Made by a program: the position numbers and the translations under genes
Origin: an uncultured Eubacteriales bacterium
Lineage (GTDB): Bacteria > Bacillota > Clostridia > Oscillospirales > Acutalibacteraceae
Direction of reading: 5' to 3'
Assembly (NCBI GenBank): GCA_934630515.1
Contig: CAKTVV010000013.1
Location: 1-64,000 of the forward strand
Length of the DNA: 64,000 bases
Notes under the pieces: generated by a model
Told to the model about the DNA's origin: nothing
What the model saw: only the letters and a program-made list of their open reading frames with translations
The model's database searches: none
Shown: positions 1 through 7,590 of the stretch, in pieces
Position numbering within the stretch: the stretch's first letter is position 1
Layout: every line of letters starts with the position of its first letter

Positions 1-2
1 TA

Positions 3-2294
3 ACGACCCTCGGAGAAAACAAGGATTCCAGTGCGGATCACCGTACCGACGGCATCTTCAACGCTGAGGGCTACGAGATGGTGCATTTCTCGGCGGACGG
101 CACCAAAGAGTCCACCGAGCTGACCTCCGGCACGGCGTATATGATCTATACGTTCGACAACAGCCAGTTTGCCACCGTCCTGTGCGGCGAAAAGGCTGCG
201 GAGGAGCCGCCGGTCACGCCGCCGTCTCCTGCCGACCCGGCGGATGCAGTGGCCTACCAAACCAAGGTGCTGGATGTGTCCAAGAACGCCATGCCCACAG
301 AGGATAAGGATGCGTATTTGTGGACCGCTTTTCGGCAGCCGGAGGGCACTTGGGTGTTCCAAAATGTGGCGACCGGTTTGGTGCTGACAGATAACAATGG
401 CACACTGATCGCCGAAACCTTCATCGGTGAGCGCTTTCAGGAATGGAAGGTGGAGGACAATTACGGATATCTCTGGAAGGTGTATAACCGTAAGACCGAG
501 CGCTATCTCAGCACCGACGGCGAGCTGAACCGTCTGGGGCTGAGCATGGCTACCTCCGGCACCGATCATGAGACCGACGGCATCAACAATAACGAGTGGT
601 ACGAAATGGTGCATTTCTCCCTCAACGGCACCGACGAGGCGATGGCGCTGGTGGATGGCAGAAGCTATTATATCTACAATCTGCTTACCGGCGGAAAGCC
701 GGAATTCAAGCAGATCCTCGGCTGCACCACGGCGGCGGCAAAGCCCGCCCTGCCGGTCGTACCGGATACGATCATGGACGGGCAGGATACGGCGAATGCA
801 CCGATCGATATTTCCGAGCCGCTGAATGTATTCATGACGCCGCTCTCCTCTCTGGCTAAGCGGGCGCCGCAGATCTGGATCTTCCGTCAGGTGACACTGG
901 AGACGCCGGTGAACGATATCTGGGATACGACCCGCAACACCTCGGAGCGCCCCAAGATTACGGTGGGCTATACCGTGCAGAACAAGGAGACCGGTCTGTA
1001 CCTCACGGAGATCGACCATGAGGTGAAGCAGGATATCTATAAGGGCACCAAGGAGCAGATCTGGGTGTTTGAAAATTATCCCTTCGGCCACGAGGATCTG
1101 AACATCATGCGCAACTACGGCAGCGGCTGGCAGCTGATTCTGGAGCAGAGCACGCTGGGGCTGTACGATCCCGTCGGCTACAGCGTATACGAGGAGCTGC
1201 GTGAAAGCTGGCCGTCGCTGGTGGCGATGAACGGCGGCCCCGTCTCGGGCGTGGCGACGGTCTCGCTGGCACGGGTTACTACGGATGTGAATGACGGGCA
1301 GCGCATCATGCCGGAGGACGGCAAGGGCTACTATCTCTATTGCTCCGGCTACGGCGCCGGCGGCTCGCTGCTGGAGGCGGTCAGTGAAAGCGTGAGCGAC
1401 TTCACCGGCAACATTCCGGGCATCGAGAAATACCCCTATTGCAAGCGGTTTACCTATCTGCAGGATTTCGCCAAGGATATTACGGCGGATAACCCCAACT
1501 GGGATGCGCTGTTCAACGCCTATGTGCAGAATGGCGCCCTGGTGGGTATGCCCTCGGATGAGAGCGGTGTCTATGGCATCGGCTTCCGCCATTCCACCTA
1601 CGGTCGGGGAACCAGCGAGCTGTCCTTCAGCCTGAAGATTCCGGAGTATACCGACGAATATGTGGCGATCGCCCTGCGGCTGAACGATTATTACGATGTG
1701 GCGTCGGAGCAGACGGGTCTGCGGCTGTATGTGAATAAGGACGGGCGGATCGCACTGAAATTTGCGGGCACCTCCGACACGCTGACCTACCGGGAGACCG
1801 GATATAGCTTCGAGAACGCCCGGCAGGTGCTGGTCAGCGACGATGCGGATCGGAATGTGATCACCCTGAGCTTTGCCGATGATAACGGAAAGCTGCAGAA
1901 GGTGGCGGACTTCACCGTGGCCGACGGCACGGTGACCATGGATCCGGTCTCCGGCGAGCGTGTGACGAAATTCTACGGCTACAACATCTATCGGGACGGC
2001 TATATGTCGGTCACCACTGCCGGATACGACGTGGAGCTGACGGATATGAAGCTGGTGCTGCCGGTGTATTCCATGGTACCGTTCACCGTGGCGGAGCAGG
2101 AGGATCCCGACGGCCCGCATACGCCGGATACCCCGAAGGATCCGGAAAATCCCGGCGACAACAAGAGTCCGGTGACCGGTGTTGCCTTCTCGTTCATGTC
2201 GGTGGCAGTTCTGCTGATGGCGACGGCGATCGTCCTGCTCACATTCCAACAACGTAAGAAGGAGAACGCACAGACGGATGAAACGGTTAAATGA
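3..2294 (+). CDS. Membrane-anchored surface protein, 5' end outside window
   Basis: The frame is open back to the first base of the window, so the true start lies upstream; 763 codons are visible. The N-terminal half carries repeated segments: a TDGI...YEMVHFS motif occurs near nt 44-91 and again near nt 568-620, with blocks such as TGLVLTDN and TGLYLTEI that look like ricin/beta-trefoil strands. The region around nt 1430-2060 looks like a beta-sandwich (my guess from strand-like alternation). The C-terminus has a Pro/Asp-rich linker, a hydrophobic helix (about nt 2173-2245) and a basic QQRKK tail, so the protein is probably secreted and membrane-anchored. No LPXTG motif is present. The family was not recognised. 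The stop overlaps the next gene by 17 bp, suggesting coupled expression. Confidence 0.75.
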   Translation, partial: TTLGENKDSSADHRTDGIFNAEGYEMVHFSADGTKESTELTSGTAYMIYTFDNSQFATVLCGEKAAEEPPVTPPSPADPADAVAYQTKVLDVSKNAMPTEDKDAYLWTAFRQPEGTWVFQNVATGLVLTDNNGTLIAETFIGERFQEWKVEDNYGYLWKVYNRKTERYLSTDGELNRLGLSMATSGTDHETDGINNNEWYEMVHFSLNGTDEAMALVDGRSYYIYNLLTGGKPEFKQILGCTTAAAKPALPVVPDTIMDGQDTANAPIDISEPLNVFMTPLSSLAKRAPQIWIFRQVTLETPVNDIWDTTRNTSERPKITVGYTVQNKETGLYLTEIDHEVKQDIYKGTKEQIWVFENYPFGHEDLNIMRNYGSGWQLILEQSTLGLYDPVGYSVYEELRESWPSLVAMNGGPVSGVATVSLARVTTDVNDGQRIMPEDGKGYYLYCSGYGAGGSLLEAVSESVSDFTGNIPGIEKYPYCKRFTYLQDFAKDITADNPNWDALFNAYVQNGALVGMPSDESGVYGIGFRHSTYGRGTSELSFSLKIPEYTDEYVAIALRLNDYYDVASEQTGLRLYVNKDGRIALKFAGTSDTLTYRETGYSFENARQVLVSDDADRNVITLSFADDNGKLQKVADFTVADGTVTMDPVSGERVTKFYGYNIYRDGYMSVTTAGYDVELTDMKLVLPVYSMVPFTVAEQEDPDGPHTPDTPKDPENPGDNKSPVTGVAFSFMSVAVLLMATAIVLLTFQQRKKENAQTDETVK

Positions 2295-3879
2295 CGCTGC
2301 GCTCAGCGGCATGGACATCCTCGGCAGGCAGATCGGCTCGGCAGCCGACTGCCCGCCGAGGCGGGGCAAGCAGGTGGGGATGTTCTATTTCCTCTGCCAG
2401 ACGGATAAGCGCACCGAATACTTCGAGGATCTGCTGGATGCCTACGATGTGGAAACCTTAGGTGCGGCCGGAACGCCCTTTTACGATTATCCCTACGGCA
2501 CCCCCTTTTATTGGGGGAAGCCCCTCTACGGGCGCTATTATTCCGGCGATGAATGGGTCATGCGCCGCCATGTGGAGCTGCTGACGCTGGCCGGGATCGA
2601 TTTTCTGGTGATGGATACCACCAATCTGTGTGCCTTTATCCCGCAGGTGACGCTGCTGATGCGGATACTGGATGAGGGGCTGAAAAACGGGATCGAAACG
2701 CCGAAGATCGCATTTTATACCAACACGAACTCCGGCGAACGGATCCGGGAGCTGTACGAGGGGATCTACCGTCCCGGCGTTTACCCGGATACCTGGTACC
2801 GCATCGACGGCAAGCCCCTGATGATCGGGATCGCCGAGCAGACCGACCCGGAGCTGCTGGATTTCTTCCACTTCAAGAATTCCCAGTGGCCCGGTCAGCC
2901 CTATCGGGATAATGCGTTCCCGTGGATCGACTTTGGCTGGCCGCAGACCTGCTATGCCACGGCGGATGGACAGGAGCGGACCGTCAGCGTGTCCGTTGCC
3001 CAGAACAGCGGTAAGACTGCCTGCTTCGGCGAGAACTATTTCTACGGCTCCAATGGCTGCCACGGGCGCAGCTGGCACGACGGCGCCGCCCATCAGACGC
3101 CCGATTCCTATATGTACGGCTATAACTTTGCCGAGCAATGGCGGGGCGCCCGGGCGATCGATCCGGATACGGTATTTGTTACCGGCTGGAACGAGTGGAT
3201 CGCCGGTGTGTGGAACGGCAACACCGATCCGGTGGCGATCTTCGACTGTCTGTCGCCGGAATACAGCCGGGATATCGAGCCGATGGCGGGGGGCTTTGGC
3301 GACGCATACTACCTGCAGCTGATCGACGAGGTGCGGCGGTTCAAGGGGATCGAGCCCGGCCAGACCGCCGCCTGTCCGGTGGAGCTGGACAATCTGACGA
3401 CGGCTAAGGTGGAGCGGCGTACAGAGACCTGCGACGGAGTTCTGGCGGATGATTCCCTGCGGAATGTTCTGGTCAAGACCGGCGTGCAGCGCCATGGGGA
3501 TATGCTGGAGTTTTATGCAGAGACCCGGGAGCCGCTCGATCCGACGGACCGTGTAGGCGACTGGATGCGGCTTTATGTGAATCCGGATCTGCCGGACGCC
3601 TTTTGCTACTGCCTGAATCTGCGTACCGTTTCCGAGACGGAGACGGTGGCGGCCCGGCGGGTGAACGGACGCTGGCAGCGCTGCGGTGCGGTGTCGTACC
3701 GGATCGAGGGCAACCGGCTGACCCTGTCGGTGCCGGCGGGGCTGATCGGCGATCCGGAGCAGGTGTATGTCAAGTGGGTGGATTCCCGGATCCACTGCCG
3801 CCGCCCGGAGGATTTTTACCTCTACGGCAGCGTGGTGCCCATCGGCTCGCTGTATTATCGCATCGGGCTGAAGGGCTGA
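2278..3879 (+). CDS. GH99/WbsX-like glycan-active protein
   Basis: 533 residues without a signal peptide. The N-terminal two thirds has the pattern of GH99-like (beta/alpha)8 proteins: GMFYFLCQT strand near residue 36, GIDFLVMDTTN near 107, a WYRIDGKPLMIG segment near 175, and VTGWNEWIAG near 300, which matches the hallmark WNEW motif of GH99/WbsX-like domains. The last 160 residues look like a separate beta-rich domain, perhaps carbohydrate binding. It probably hydrolyses or remodels a glycan, but substrate and activity cannot be read from sequence. The start overlaps the surface-protein gene; an AAGGAG lies 13 bp upstream, a rather long spacing. The ThuA-like gene follows 35 bp later, so the three may be one transcript. 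Confidence 0.65.
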   Translation: MKRLNDAALSGMDILGRQIGSAADCPPRRGKQVGMFYFLCQTDKRTEYFEDLLDAYDVETLGAAGTPFYDYPYGTPFYWGKPLYGRYYSGDEWVMRRHVELLTLAGIDFLVMDTTNLCAFIPQVTLLMRILDEGLKNGIETPKIAFYTNTNSGERIRELYEGIYRPGVYPDTWYRIDGKPLMIGIAEQTDPELLDFFHFKNSQWPGQPYRDNAFPWIDFGWPQTCYATADGQERTVSVSVAQNSGKTACFGENYFYGSNGCHGRSWHDGAAHQTPDSYMYGYNFAEQWRGARAIDPDTVFVTGWNEWIAGVWNGNTDPVAIFDCLSPEYSRDIEPMAGGFGDAYYLQLIDEVRRFKGIEPGQTAACPVELDNLTTAKVERRTETCDGVLADDSLRNVLVKTGVQRHGDMLEFYAETREPLDPTDRVGDWMRLYVNPDLPDAFCYCLNLRTVSETETVAARRVNGRWQRCGAVSYRIEGNRLTLSVPAGLIGDPEQVYVKWVDSRIHCRRPEDFYLYGSVVPIGSLYYRIGLKG

Positions 3880-3914
3880 ATTGATCGTTTTTTAGAATAA
3901 GGAGTGTCGGCGAT

Positions 3915-4631
3915 ATGATCCGTGTGTTGATCTATAACGAGTTTTTGCACGAGCGGGAGGGCGGACTTTCGCAGGAGCTGTATCCGCAGGGGATCCATCG
4001 GACGATCCAGGCGGCGCTGGAGACGGATGAGGAGATCACCGTAACCACGACGACGCTGGAGGATTGTGAGCAGGTCATCACCGAGGAAAAGCTGAAAGAA
4101 ACCGATGTGATGATCTGGTGGGGGCACATCGCCCATGTGCAGGTACCCGATGCGGTGGCGGAGCGGGTAGCGGCTGCCGTGCATTGCGGGATGGGGGCGA
4201 TCTTCCTCCATTCGGCGCATCATTCCAAGCCGTTCCGCCGGCTGATGGGAACCCCCTGCAACCTGACGTGGCGGGAAAACGGCGACTATGAGCTGGTGTG
4301 GGTCTGCGATCCCTCCCATCCCATTGCGGCGGGCTTGGGACGCTTCCTGAAGCTGGAGCATGAGGAGACCTATGGGGAGCCGTTCACGGTGCCCGATCCG
4401 GATCATATCGTATTCCTCGGCGCCTATGAGGGCGGAGAGGCGTTCCGTTCCGGTTGCTGCTGGCAGCGGGGCTACGGCAAGGTCTTTTATTTCCAGCCCG
4501 GTCATGAGACGGTGCCTACGTTCCATCATCCGGATGTGCAGCGGATCCTGCGCAATGCGGTGCATTGGGCGGCGCCCGTGGCTCGTTATGACGCACTGGC
4601 GTGTCCGAATGTGGAACGCCCGTTGGGATGA
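3915..4631 (+). CDS. ThuA-like domain protein
   Basis: 238 residues matching the ThuA (trehalose-utilisation) fold, a glutamine-amidotransferase-like Rossmann domain. Visible blocks: N-terminal IRVLIYNEF, DVMIWWGHIAH near residue 74, GMGAIFLHSAHHS near 100, HPIAAGL near 142, ETYGEPF near 158, and the C-terminal GYGKVFYFQPGHET block with FHHPDVQRILRNAVHWA, typical of ThuA proteins in sugar-catabolic operons. The biochemical role of the family is still unclear. Its place behind a surface glycan-binding protein and a GH99-like enzyme fits carbohydrate use. An AGGAG lies about 13 bp before the ATG. Confidence 0.8.
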   Translation: MIRVLIYNEFLHEREGGLSQELYPQGIHRTIQAALETDEEITVTTTTLEDCEQVITEEKLKETDVMIWWGHIAHVQVPDAVAERVAAAVHCGMGAIFLHSAHHSKPFRRLMGTPCNLTWRENGDYELVWVCDPSHPIAAGLGRFLKLEHEETYGEPFTVPDPDHIVFLGAYEGGEAFRSGCCWQRGYGKVFYFQPGHETVPTFHHPDVQRILRNAVHWAAPVARYDALACPNVERPLG

Positions 4632-4642
4632 CAAAAATACGC

Positions 4643-4678
4643 AAGCCGTCGGAGCCCGGTCACGGGGTCCGGCGGCTT
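4643..4678 (+). terminator. Hairpin terminator after thuA-like gene
   Basis: AAGCCG and a following CGGA on the left pair with TCCG and CGGCTT on the right around a GC-rich loop, followed by TTTTCC. It closes the thuA-like transcript ahead of spoIIID. Confidence 0.6.
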
Positions 4679-4723
4679 TTCCTTCGGAGCATCAAAACAT
4701 ACCGGGCTGCAAAAGGACGGGTA

Positions 4724-4752
4724 GCATAAATCCTCCCACCCGCTCATATAGT
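4724..4752 (+). promoter_or_regulatory. Sigma-E-like promoter of spoIIID
   Basis: GCATAAA at 4724-4730, a 14-bp spacer, and CATATAGT at 4745-4752. This resembles the sigma-E consensus (KMATATT, N14-15, CATACAnT). In Bacillus subtilis spoIIID is transcribed by sigma-E, so the match is biologically sensible. Transcription would begin near 4759, after the upstream GTG at 4751, which excludes that GTG as start. Confidence 0.65.
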
Positions 4753-4780
4753 GTACAAAACACAATATGGGGTGATGAGG

Positions 4781-5029
4781 ATGAAAGGCGCCGTAGAGGA
4801 TCGGGCTGTCGAGCTGGGGGAGTATATTCTGGAGAACCAGACCACCGTTCGTGCCGCCGCTAAGCAGTTTCATATCAGCAAAAGCACCGTACATAAGGAT
4901 GTGTCGGAGCGGTTGCGGGCGGTCGATCCGCAGCTGTATGGGGCGGTGCGGCATGTGCTGGAGGTAAATAAAGCCCAGCGACACATTCGGGGCGGTCAGG
5001 CGACCCGCCGCAAATACAAGGGCGAATAA
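4781..5029 (+). CDS. spoIIID: Sporulation transcriptional regulator SpoIIID
   Basis: 82 residues, the usual SpoIIID length. It contains RAVELGEYILENQTTVRAAAKQF, then the helix-turn-helix ISKSTVHKDVSERL near residues 29-42, and the C-terminal basic HIRGGQATRRKYKGE, all closely matching SpoIIID. It is the mother-cell DNA-binding protein acting after sigma-E to modulate late sporulation genes. An in-frame GTG 30 bp upstream is possible, but ATG 4781 gives the family's normal N-terminus, has a GGTGATG-type ribosome site just upstream, and lies downstream of the sigma-E-like promoter. In many Firmicutes spoIIID is followed by an mreB-like gene; here a convergent retron follows. Confidence 0.93.
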   Translation: MKGAVEDRAVELGEYILENQTTVRAAAKQFHISKSTVHKDVSERLRAVDPQLYGAVRHVLEVNKAQRHIRGGQATRRKYKGE

Positions 5030-5056
5030 CCGGCTGTTTTTCGCTTGATGACAAGA

Positions 5057-5089
5057 CCAGCCCCCGGTTTTTACGGAACCGGGGGCTGG
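5057..5089. terminator. Strong hairpin between spoIIID and retron RT
   Basis: CCAGCCCCCGGTT (5057-5069) pairs perfectly with AACCGGGGGCTGG (5077-5089), followed by CTTTTCG on the plus strand. It terminates spoIIID and probably also the convergent retron transcript, since the minus-strand side continues with TCTTGTC. Confidence 0.85.
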
Positions 5090-5140
5090 CTTTTCGTATA
5101 TATATATTATATATGGTAATATAATGGCGTTTCCAAAGGA

Positions 5141-6193
5141 TCACAAGGCGTCACTATATATCGCCTGGATCAGCTGCTTTTCCGCTTGGCGGAACCAGTC
5201 GTTGCCCGGCTCGATCTGCCGCACATACCGCACCTGTCCCAGCAGCCGGAGCCGATAGTGCCCGGGGTCGGCGGCAAGCTCGGTATGCCCGGCATAGGCA
5301 GCGCTGGCGGCGGCACCGAATTTCAGTGCATAATAGACCTCCTGCCGCAGACGGCGCTTATACTCCCGGGGAACCGCTACCTTTTCGTTGACGATCAGCC
5401 CGGTGACGGTCTGCCGGTCTGTGTCGGAAACAAAGCAGGTCTTTTTCTCGTTGAGTGCAAAGCCCATGTCCTCCAGCATTCCCCGTATCTTCGGATAGAG
5501 AAACCGCAAGGGGAAATCGGCGGAAAAGGTCATATCGTCGCAATAGCGGGTATAGGCAATGCCCCGCATCCGGCACCAGTCGCCGATGTAGTTGTCAAAC
5601 CGCTCCATCACCCGATTGGACAGCGCCGGGGAGGTGGGGGCGCCTTGGGGCAGCACGCCCTTGCGGCAGCATAGTGCGGTCAGCATGACGCCGATCTGCC
5701 GGGGAAAATAGCGGGTGTTAAAGGCGGCAGTATAGACCTGTTCAAAGGAGATGCTGCCGAAGAAATCGGTGATATCCAGCTTGAGGAGATGCCGCTTGCC
5801 TACATGCGGGGCGGCGTTGGCGGGCAGCGACCGGCGGCGCACATAGGCGGTGGCATAGGCGGAGACCGGCTGCCGCTGCACGATGCGGTGCAGAATGGTT
5901 CTCTGCAGCGCCCGCAGTGTCGGGGAGGGGGCGTATAGACGGCGCAGCGAGCCGTCCCGCTTCGGCACCGTCCGCTCCCGGTATTCCCGGTCGGCGTGCT
6001 TGGTATAGGTGAACAGCTTCCGGTATCCCATCCCGAGAAAAGCCGCCAGCTGATGGGGGTCGTAGAGGAACGGCAGCGGGTTTTGACTGACATAGTCCAG
6101 CACCATTTCGGTGGCGGTCTCTACGCCGAATTTCTGCACGAAAGGCAGATCCCAGGAATCAAACTGCACCCGGTCATACGGATACACCATCAT
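5141..6193 (-). CDS. Retron reverse transcriptase
   Basis: 350 residues from ATG 6193, chosen because AGGAG sits 9 bp before it; an upstream in-frame start at 6238 would lie inside the a2 repeat. It shows the retron signature set: NAAPH (126-130, the NAxxH motif of region X), LKLDITDFF with the first catalytic Asp (140), LPQGAPTSP (181-189), the catalytic YCDD (217-220; most retrons have YADD), NEKKT (248-252) and VTGLIVN (263-269, the VTG motif of region Y). After VTG only about 85 residues remain, so there is no fused effector. The enzyme should bind the upstream msr-msd RNA, prime from a branching guanosine and make msDNA. It lies convergent to spoIIID, and no effector gene is adjacent. 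The gene is intact. Confidence 0.93.
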   Translation of the reverse strand: MMVYPYDRVQFDSWDLPFVQKFGVETATEMVLDYVSQNPLPFLYDPHQLAAFLGMGYRKLFTYTKHADREYRERTVPKRDGSLRRLYAPSPTLRALQRTILHRIVQRQPVSAYATAYVRRRSLPANAAPHVGKRHLLKLDITDFFGSISFEQVYTAAFNTRYFPRQIGVMLTALCCRKGVLPQGAPTSPALSNRVMERFDNYIGDWCRMRGIAYTRYCDDMTFSADFPLRFLYPKIRGMLEDMGFALNEKKTCFVSDTDRQTVTGLIVNEKVAVPREYKRRLRQEVYYALKFGAAASAAYAGHTELAADPGHYRLRLLGQVRYVRQIEPGNDWFRQAEKQLIQAIYSDAL

Positions 6194-6219
6194 GCGAAGC
6201 CACTCCTTTCTGCCCCTTG

Positions 6220-6237
6220 CCATCGGCGGCTGCAGCA
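6220..6237 (-). repeat. Retron a2 inverted repeat
   Basis: Pairs with a1 at 6410-6428 over 18 bp with a single bulge. It lies 13 bp upstream of the RT ribosome site. Confidence 0.85.
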
Positions 6238-6409
6238 CAAAATGACCGGATATAAGCGGAGGCGAGCCTAAAAATCACAGCGTGATTCGATGCTCGTCGG
6301 AGCGTTATCCGGCGAGAGCGAGTGCCGCAGGCACCGCTCGGTATTCCCTTTCCGACGACAGGACGGCGACTCGCCGCCCCCCTCAAAGCATGCGCTTTAA
6401 GCTGTACAC

Positions 6410-6428
6410 TGCTGCAGCCGACCGATGG
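6410..6428 (-). repeat. Retron a1 inverted repeat
   Basis: First 19 nt of the predicted retron transcript, complementary to a2. The start coincides with the predicted transcription start of the minus-strand promoter. Confidence 0.85.
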
Positions 6429-6435
6429 CTATTTC

Positions 6436-6464
6436 AGTGTAGCAGATACCCGTTTCCTTGTCAA
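6436..6464 (-). promoter_or_regulatory. Sigma-A promoter of the retron
   Basis: On the minus strand TTGACA (6464-6459), a 17-bp spacer and TACACT (6441-6436). Seven to eight bases beyond the -10 box is position 6428-6429, exactly where a1 begins. Confidence 0.85.
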
Positions 6465-6528
6465 TGAAATTCGGTGAGGTTTTTCACCGTGCCGGCGGCA
6501 GACCGGGCGGCTGCAGTCCATACCCTGG

Positions 6529-6537
6529 CTCGACAAA
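6529..6537 (-). promoter_or_regulatory. Possible 0A box upstream of spo0A
   Basis: Minus-strand TTTGTCGAG matches 8 of 9 bases of the Spo0A binding consensus TTTGTCRAA. It lies about 80 bp upstream of the spo0A promoter and 65 bp from the retron -35 box. A single near-match can arise by chance. Confidence 0.4.
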
Positions 6538-6615
6538 TTACCGGTGATTCACACAACTTTTGCAGTGCAATGGTGTGAAGCACTGAAAAAATACCAAAAT
6601 ATGGAAAATTCCATC

Positions 6616-6644
6616 TTGCCAAAATTGCCAATTTATGGTATTCT
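6616..6644 (+). promoter_or_regulatory. Promoter of spo0A
   Basis: TTGCCA (6616-6621), 17-bp spacer, TATTCT (6639-6644); expected start near 6651, about 32 bp before the spo0A ATG. No clear sigma-H promoter was seen. Confidence 0.6.
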
Positions 6645-6682
6645 ATAGACAACACAAAACGAAAAAGGAGAGAAATCAAAGT

Positions 6683-7462
6683 ATGAGTAGAAAAATCCGT
6701 GTCCTATTGGCCGACAACAGCGAGTTTTTTGCCATTCCGTGCGCCAACGTGATGAAATCCCACGGTCTGGATGTGATCACGATGGAAAAGGATGGGAAAA
6801 GTCTACTGGATGCCCTTGTCCGGCAGGAGCCGGACGTGGTGCTGCTGGACTTTTTCCTGCCCCGGCTGGATGCCATCGGTGTGTTGAAGGCTTTGGATGG
6901 ACTGGAGCTGTCCAAGCGCCCTCGTATGATGATTATGTCCGGCTTTGACAATCCGGCGCTGGAGCGGGAGGCGCTGACGGCAGGGGCGGATTATTATTTC
7001 CTGAAGCCGTTTGACGCCGGGGAGATGGCGGAGCGTATCCTGACGCTGTGCGGGGATCATACGGCGGCGCCGGTGAGCCGGAATGCAGGGCGGGATGCGG
7101 AGGCGGAGCAGTCGCTGGAGATGCAGGTGACGGAGATCATCCACCAGATCGGCGTACCGGCGCATATCAAGGGGTATCAATATCTGCGGGATTCCATTCT
7201 TATGGCGATCGAGGATAACGGGATCATCAATGCGGTCACGAAGCGGCTGTATCCCGCCGTAGCCAAGAAGCACGATACGACCTCCTCCCGGGTGGAGCGA
7301 GCGATCCGTCACGCCATCGAGGTGGCGTGGGATCGGGGCGATGTGGACGTACTCAATTCCTATTTTGGCTACACCATTCATAACGGTCGGGGGAAGCCCA
7401 CCAACTCGGAATTTATCGCCATGATCTCCGACAAGTTCCGCTTGCAGATGAAAGCCTCCTGA
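6683..7462 (+). CDS. spo0A: Stage 0 sporulation protein A, master response regulator
   Basis: 259 residues from ATG 6683 (AAGGAG upstream; the in-frame 6635 start overlaps the promoter -10 region). The receiver domain covers about 1-120: phosphoacceptor Asp in VVLLDFFLPRLD, conserved Ser in MIMSGFDN and Lys in FLKPFD. The acidic pair that binds Mg reads ADNS, so the second Asp of the usual DD is Asn. The C-terminal Spo0A DNA-binding domain (about 145-259) is very well conserved: TEIIHQIGVPAHIKGYQYL, the recognition region VAKKHDTTSSRVERAIRHAI, and YFGYTIHNGRGKPTNSEFIA. It governs entry into sporulation when phosphorylated. It stands alone, followed by a terminator. Confidence 0.96.
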   Translation: MSRKIRVLLADNSEFFAIPCANVMKSHGLDVITMEKDGKSLLDALVRQEPDVVLLDFFLPRLDAIGVLKALDGLELSKRPRMMIMSGFDNPALEREALTAGADYYFLKPFDAGEMAERILTLCGDHTAAPVSRNAGRDAEAEQSLEMQVTEIIHQIGVPAHIKGYQYLRDSILMAIEDNGIINAVTKRLYPAVAKKHDTTSSRVERAIRHAIEVAWDRGDVDVLNSYFGYTIHNGRGKPTNSEFIAMISDKFRLQMKAS

Positions 7463-7470
7463 GCCAACAA

Positions 7471-7496
7471 AAACGCTCCGTGAAAACGGGGCGTTT
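7471..7496 (+). terminator. Terminator of spo0A
   Basis: AAACGCTCCGT pairs with ACGGGGCGTTT (one G-U) around a GAAA loop, followed by TT. Confidence 0.8.
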
Positions 7497-7590
7497 TTCG
7501 ATATAAATATATCGTTTCTCGTTCTTGACACCGACCGGTCAAACGCTGTAAAATATAAACGGATGATTTTGCATTGAGGAGGGGAACGGC

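Larger units (their letters stand above)
6220..6428 (-). ncRNA. Retron msr-msd non-coding RNA
   Basis: About 209 nt directly upstream of the RT gene. Ends: a1 (6428 to 6410) reads ccatcggtcggctgcagca and a2 (6237 to 6220) reads tgctgcagccgccgatgg; they pair over 18 bp with one bulged T. After a1 comes GTGTACAGC, a candidate branching-G context (6409-6401). Then an msr stem AAAGC-GCAT-GCTTT (6398-6385) and an 8-bp stem with AGT loop and one G-U pair (about 6381-6363). The msd candidate is a long hairpin: TCGTCGGA (6358-6351) pairs with TCCGACGA (6301-6294), with an inner GAGCG/GTGCC stem (6339-6316). A further hairpin AATCAC-GCT-GTGATT lies at 6287-6273. Size, order and a1/a2 pairing fit known retrons; exact msr/msd limits are inferred. 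Confidence 0.85.

Noticed and set aside
4751..4780. GTG start 30 bp upstream for spoIIID
   Set aside because: It lies in the -10 element of the predicted promoter and lengthens the protein beyond the family N-terminus.
4781..5029. SpoIIID as the HTH effector of the retron (some retron types carry a small HTH protein)
   Set aside because: It is convergent, behind a strong terminator, has its own sigma-E-like promoter and matches SpoIIID along its whole length.
5098..5125. AT-rich TATATA stretch as an origin or promoter
   Set aside because: No DnaA-box cluster or -35 partner; it lies between two convergent gene ends.
6282..6467. Small plus-strand ORF over the retron RNA
   Set aside because: Composition and position are explained by the structured ncRNA; no ribosome site and no recognisable protein.
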